From positions 5,346-23,582 of the forward strand of contig PBNG01000044.1 in assembly GCA_002723015.1 (NCBI GenBank): a stretch of 18,237 bases of DNA, given 5' to 3'. A model generated the notes under the pieces. The model was not told where the DNA came from and searched no databases. It worked only from the letters and a program-made list of their open reading frames with translations. Below are positions 15,038 through 18,237 of the stretch, in pieces. Every line of letters starts with the position of its first letter. The stretch's first letter is position 1. The position numbers were made by a program, and so were the translations under genes. The DNA comes from Roseibacillus sp. (GTDB lineage Bacteria; Verrucomicrobiota; Verrucomicrobiae; Verrucomicrobiales; Akkermansiaceae).

Positions 15038-15487
15038 GTGGCTCTGGGTCCTTCGGTGCCGGCAGCTCAGGATCTCGACATGGATGGGCTCCCGGACTGG
15101 TGGGAGTTAGCAAAAGGCCTGAGTGTTTTCGACGATGGCAGTGATCCGGCGAGTCGTCAGAATGGACCGAGCGGCGATCCTGATGAGGATGGTATTTCAA
15201 ACTTAGAGGAATATGTCATCGGGCTGGATCCTAATTGGCCCAATCTGAATTCAGTTCCTGAGCTCGATTTCAGAATCAATGCCGAGGATCGGGTGCAGCT
15301 GAACTTTTTCAGTATTCCCGATCGGCTTTACCGCTTGTGGTGGAGCCGTGATCTTGAAGTGTGGTCGCCACTTGGTCCGGTGATTGATACCGGAGCAGAC
15401 GTTCTTCCCGCACGATACGAAATTACGGACCATGAGCTCCCCGATACCGTTGAAAGGTATTACCGGCTCGAGGTGAGCTTGCCCTGA
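15038..15487 (+). CDS. Small secreted-type protein with thrombospondin type-3-like calcium repeats; start uncertain, possibly a remnant
   Basis: The coding signal is clear from DLDMDGLPDWWELAKGLS and GDPDEDGISNLEEYVIGLDP, two D-x-D-x-D-G calcium-binding loops of the type found near the C-terminus of many secreted Verrucomicrobiota proteins. About 85 further residues follow, rich in beta strands and ending YYRLEVSLP. This C-terminal piece resembles the module that closes larger autotransporter-like or PEP-CTERM-region proteins. The frame is open upstream into mgtE, but the only in-frame starts are TTG 14804 (inside mgtE), GTG 15038 and ATG 15080. The segment LRVALGPSVPAAQ before the first repeat looks like the end of a signal peptide whose start is missing or frameshifted. 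Treat it as a real but possibly truncated gene. Confidence 0.55.
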   Translation: MALGPSVPAAQDLDMDGLPDWWELAKGLSVFDDGSDPASRQNGPSGDPDEDGISNLEEYVIGLDPNWPNLNSVPELDFRINAEDRVQLNFFSIPDRLYRLWWSRDLEVWSPLGPVIDTGADVLPARYEITDHELPDTVERYYRLEVSLP

Positions 15488-15544
15488 GTCAGTGAATTCC
15501 CTGACAGATCAATTGCGTTCTCCGCTAATTCCTCGAACATGTTC

Positions 15545-16396
15545 CTAGAGAACCTGGCTGACGAAATTCGTGCGGCTGAATACCTCGAACTGCTCCGGTT
15601 CCTCGCCTGTTCCGATAAAGCGAGGGGCAATATCCAGTTCCCTCTGAATCGCCACTGCCACACCTCCCTTGCCAGACCCATCGAGCTTGGTGACGATGAC
15701 ACCGGAGAGAGGAACAGCCCGGTTGAATTCGCGGGCCTGATTGAGCGCATTGCCCCCAGTGGTGGCATCAACCACGAGAAAAGTCTGGTGAGGAGCGTTT
15801 TCATCCTGTTTTCCAAGGATGCGATTAATCTTTCCAAGTTCCTCCATCAGGTTGTGACTGGTGTGCAGCCGCCCAGCAGTGTCGCATATCAGAACCTGCG
15901 TCCCGTTGCTGATAGCCTGCTGGTGAGCCGTGTAGCAGACAGATGCCGGATCTGCATTGGCGGCCCCCTTGACCAGTGGGATTCCTAGCCGTTCCGACCA
16001 TCGTTCCAGTTGTTCGACCGCGGCAGCTCGAAATGTATCGGCAGCAGCCAGGGTGACTGAGGCTCCCTTCTGGGAGAAGAGATTCGCAAGCTTTGCAGCG
16101 GAGGTCGTTTTACCAGTTCCGTTGACCCCAACCACGAGAATTACCAAGGGCTTCCCGTCTTCCGGAAGGTCGAGAATCGGCTGATCCTCGGGAAAGATCT
16201 CAGAGATTCGATTGCGAGCTGCGTCCACCACATCATCTGCTGAGATCTGACGCCCCAGATCCCGGAGGGTATCAACGATTTCGAGGGAAGTCCTCACCCC
16301 GAGATCTGCCGAGATAAGGTCAGCTTCCAACTCATCCCAGTCAACATCCGAGCGATTAGCGACCTTATTGTAGAGGTTCTTGAAGAATCCAGCCAT
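15545..16396 (-). CDS. ftsY: Signal recognition particle receptor FtsY
   Basis: A 283-residue SRP GTPase that receives ribosome-nascent-chain-SRP complexes at the inner membrane. The N domain (about 1-80) is helical (DWDELEADLISADLGV). The G domain has the P loop GVNGTGKTT (90-98), the insertion-box motif DTFRAAAVEQL (120-130), DTAGR (172-176), TKLDG (236-240) and GSGKGG. Unlike FtsY of Escherichia coli there is no acidic A domain: the protein begins with MAGFFKNLYNKV, an amphipathic segment that may itself bind the membrane. ATG 16396 is preferred over TTG 16495, because the intervening residues look non-coding. No Shine-Dalgarno was seen. Ffh has a C-terminal M domain that is absent here, which excludes it. 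Confidence 0.93.
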   Translation of the reverse strand: MAGFFKNLYNKVANRSDVDWDELEADLISADLGVRTSLEIVDTLRDLGRQISADDVVDAARNRISEIFPEDQPILDLPEDGKPLVILVVGVNGTGKTTSAAKLANLFSQKGASVTLAAADTFRAAAVEQLERWSERLGIPLVKGAANADPASVCYTAHQQAISNGTQVLICDTAGRLHTSHNLMEELGKINRILGKQDENAPHQTFLVVDATTGGNALNQAREFNRAVPLSGVIVTKLDGSGKGGVAVAIQRELDIAPRFIGTGEEPEQFEVFSRTNFVSQVL

Positions 16397-16524
16397 GATA
16401 GGAGAGATGGGGAAGACAGGGAGTGACGCTCTTTCGAGAAGGTCTCTTTCGATCCGTTTCGGTTCGGAGGTTCTCGAATTCCCTACTGGAGGCAAGATAT
16501 TTGAAGTGTCGCCGGCATCTCTTC

Positions 16525-17340
16525 TCAGGGAAGGGTCTGCCGGCCAGTCCGAAGAAGAGCCTTGCGGAGTTTCCCCGGGTAGTCTGTGGTGATCGAGCGG
16601 GATCCCATCCTGAGAAATCGCCGGGCGACGGCAGCATTGTTGACCGTCCAGACGTGATGCTGAAAGCCTCTCTCCCGGAGGATCTTGAGGTGATCCTCAC
16701 GTAGTCCGGGATGAGCGCTGGAGCCTAGTCCGCTGACATCCAGATCCTTGAGAGTTGCGATCAGAGCTTCGATCTTATTATCCGGATCACCAGGAGTCTT
16801 TGAGTTAAAACCATAGAGCCAGTTGACTTTCCATTCAGGACGCTGCCTCCTGACCGTCCGCACTACGGCCTCCGAGAAAGAAATGACAACAATCTGTTCA
16901 TTGGAAAGTCCGCTTCTCTTGACGGCCTGAAGAAGTGCAGGAACGATTTCGACGCCGCATTTGATTTCGATGAAAATCTGTTTTCCCGGGGGAATGCAGT
17001 GGAAGACCTCCTCAATGGTGGGGATTCTTGTCCCAGCAAACTCCCTGCCTTTCCAAGACCCTGCGTCCAGTGACTGGAGTTCTGCCAGAGTCGTTTGACT
17101 GATGGTATAATTCTCGCCGGTCAGTTTGCTGGTGTTTCGATCGTGAAAACAGACGATTCGTCCATCATTGGTGAGGTGAAAATCACCCTCGATAGCGTCA
17201 GCGCCCTGCTTCCATGCGAGACGGAATGCGCGGAGGGTGTTTTCGGGCGCATCTCCGGACGCGCCCCGGTGCGCAACAATGAATGGTTCAGCCAGGACAG
17301 GCATCGCGAGAGACAACAGAATGCAAGTCAGCGTTTTCAA
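16525..17340 (-). CDS. Exported glycerophosphodiester phosphodiesterase
   Basis: A 271-residue GDPD-family TIM-barrel enzyme, splitting glycerophosphodiesters to glycerol-3-phosphate and an alcohol. A signal peptide (about 1-17, KTLTCILLSLAMPVLA) directs export to the periplasm. Catalytic features: H24-R25 in VAHRGASG, E33 in APENT, the metal-binding E51 and D53 in AIEGDFHLTNDG, H66 in CFHDRNT, and the acidic FIEIK at about 123-127. The C-terminal VWTVNN and ITTDYP are typical barrel-closing motifs. The start is a TTG at 17340; no ATG exists in frame upstream. It lies between ftsY and the DUF1080 gene on the same strand. Confidence 0.92.
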   Translation of the reverse strand: MKTLTCILLSLAMPVLAEPFIVAHRGASGDAPENTLRAFRLAWKQGADAIEGDFHLTNDGRIVCFHDRNTSKLTGENYTISQTTLAELQSLDAGSWKGREFAGTRIPTIEEVFHCIPPGKQIFIEIKCGVEIVPALLQAVKRSGLSNEQIVVISFSEAVVRTVRRQRPEWKVNWLYGFNSKTPGDPDNKIEALIATLKDLDVSGLGSSAHPGLREDHLKILRERGFQHHVWTVNNAAVARRFLRMGSRSITTDYPGKLRKALLRTGRQTLP

Positions 17341-17402
17341 GGAGGAAGACGGTTTCAGGGAAAATGGATCAGGAATAATATTTCAAATAACCGTAGATAG
17401 AA

Positions 17403-18161
17403 TCAAGGGGAAGTAGTCTGCTTGGAGCTCGACAGCCTCTTCAGGTAGAGTCGTCTCCATTTCACGTGGGCAGATTTTCCACCGTGGACCTGCAGAGCGA
17501 TAAAGCCCTCGGGCGTAAAATGGTTTGCATCATCATCCTCAAAGTCGGCGCGGGGAATTCCGTTGAGCCAGGTCTGGATTCGCTTGCCATGACATTTGAT
17601 CACGATCGTATTCCATTCAGACCATCTGAAGACCTCTCTTCCTCTCAGGGAAAAGGTTGATGCCGTTTGCTGACCACTTCCGGCTGTGAAGATTCCCGGG
17701 TAGAGCCATCCGCGTCGTGCTTCATCATAGATTCCGGCTGTGTAGGATCGCTTCTCGTTATTGTCGTGCTCGCACTGGTAACCAAACACCCTCCCTGTTT
17801 TGTGCCGCTGACGGGATCGAAACTGACATCCGGAATTTCCAGATCGATCAACAAACTGAAATTGGAAGATGAGAATGAAGTCACGGAAGATTTCTTCAGT
17901 GCAGAGAAATGTGTTCCCCCGAATGTTCTTCCCGTATCCGATAATAGCGCCATCTTCCACCTTGTATCTGCCGGTTCCTCCGGACTTGCGCCAGCCCTTC
18001 AGGGTCTTGCCGTCAAAAAGCGAGATATATCCATCCCTCAGGAGGGTAGCAGTATCTGCCCCAAAGGCTGGTTCAGCCGACGGGATGGCCTTTTCCGGCA
18101 TGCTCGATCCAAGGCAGGGTACCAAGGCGAATAAGATGAAGAGATACCTCATTGTTTCCAT
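17403..18161 (-). CDS. Exported DUF1080 (3-keto-disaccharide hydrolase-like) protein
   Basis: A 252-residue protein of the DUF1080 jelly-roll family, expanded in Verrucomicrobiota and Planctomycetes; some members hydrolyse 3-keto-glycosides. An N-terminal hydrophobic stretch (MRYLFILFALVPCLGSS) acts as a signal peptide; its cysteine (C15) does not sit in a good lipobox. Family motifs: GYISLFDGKTLKGWRKSG (44-61), YKVEDGAIIG, FQFQFVDRSGNSGCQFRS (99-116), GYQCEHDN (127-134), TAGIYDEARRGWL (141-153), EWNTIVIKCHGKRIQTWLNG and GFIALQVHGG. ATG 18161 or the nearby ATG 18152 both fit. Only 76 bases remain to the window edge; I see no convincing gene in them. Confidence 0.88.
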   Translation of the reverse strand: METMRYLFILFALVPCLGSSMPEKAIPSAEPAFGADTATLLRDGYISLFDGKTLKGWRKSGGTGRYKVEDGAIIGYGKNIRGNTFLCTEEIFRDFILIFQFQFVDRSGNSGCQFRSRQRHKTGRVFGYQCEHDNNEKRSYTAGIYDEARRGWLYPGIFTAGSGQQTASTFSLRGREVFRWSEWNTIVIKCHGKRIQTWLNGIPRADFEDDDANHFTPEGFIALQVHGGKSAHVKWRRLYLKRLSSSKQTTSP

Positions 18162-18237
18162 GCTCGGGCATGGGAACAGTGCTGACGAGGAGAAAGCAGT
18201 CAGGAAACATTCAGCAGGCTCTGGTGGAGTCCCACGA

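Noticed and set aside
15488..15544. Bidirectional terminator between the TSP3-like gene and ftsY
   Set aside because: Only a 5-bp GTCAG/CTGAC stem with no T-run is visible, too weak to call.
16397..16495. 33-residue N-terminal extension of FtsY from TTG 16495
   Set aside because: The residues do not resemble an acidic FtsY A domain and the family-like start is MAGFFKNLYNKV at 16396.
1..18237. CRISPR arrays, tRNA or rRNA genes, insertion sequences, phage genes
   Set aside because: No regularly spaced repeats, cloverleaf-like segments, transposase or integrase frames or long terminal repeats were seen when reading both strands by eye; a tool search could still find something small.

Overview
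The window looks like chromosomal DNA of a Verrucomicrobiota bacterium (Opitutae/Puniceicoccales or Verrucomicrobiales are plausible). This is inferred from the gene mix: DUF3500 and DUF1080 secreted proteins, a thrombospondin-type-3-like secreted protein, a eukaryotic-type (GSII) glutamine synthetase, a Rex repressor, and an ECF sigma gene coupled to a membrane anti-sigma protein carrying von Willebrand-associated domains. Shine-Dalgarno sequences are weak or absent before most genes, and several starts are GTG or TTG. I saw no rRNA, tRNA, CRISPR array, insertion sequence or phage gene. The density is ordinary: about 17 to 18 protein genes and no gene-free stretch over 300 bases.

Layout. 1-655 (minus): the N-terminal part of an EamA/DMT exporter running off the left edge. 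Divergent from it (928-2031, plus) is an enolase-superfamily enzyme resembling cis-3-hydroxyproline dehydratase / hydroxyproline-betaine epimerase. Next come minus-strand genes: lysA (2079-3362), a PAP2-fold membrane protein without its catalytic histidines (3456-4820), glnII (4952-5968, with its own terminator) and a kinase-like/PP2C phosphatase fusion (6107-7321). Divergent from that is a plus-strand run: rex (7473-8138), then a likely operon of ECF sigma factor, membrane anti-sigma/VWF-associated protein and a small membrane protein (8243-10731), then a CbiX-like chelatase (10841-11713) and a LipM/LplA-like lipoyl-pathway enzyme (11720-12385). The right part is mostly minus strand: a DUF3500 protein (12393-13412), mgtE (13512-14918), ftsY (15545-16396), a secreted glycerophosphodiesterase (16525-17340) and a DUF1080 glycan-hydrolase-like protein (17403-18161). 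A small plus-strand thrombospondin-3-like gene with a doubtful start lies between mgtE and ftsY (about 15038-15487).

How they fit together. Most are housekeeping: lysine and cell-wall precursor synthesis (lysA), nitrogen assimilation (glnII), NADH/NAD+ sensing (rex), protein targeting (ftsY), Mg2+ uptake (mgtE), lipoylation. The unusual parts are signalling proteins. One is a single polypeptide with a minimal kinase-like domain followed by a complete PP2C phosphatase. The other is an ECF sigma/anti-sigma unit in which the anti-sigma has the N- and C-terminal flanks of a VWA protein but not the VWA domain. The PAP2-like protein that has kept its scaffold but lost its catalytic residues is the third point to examine.
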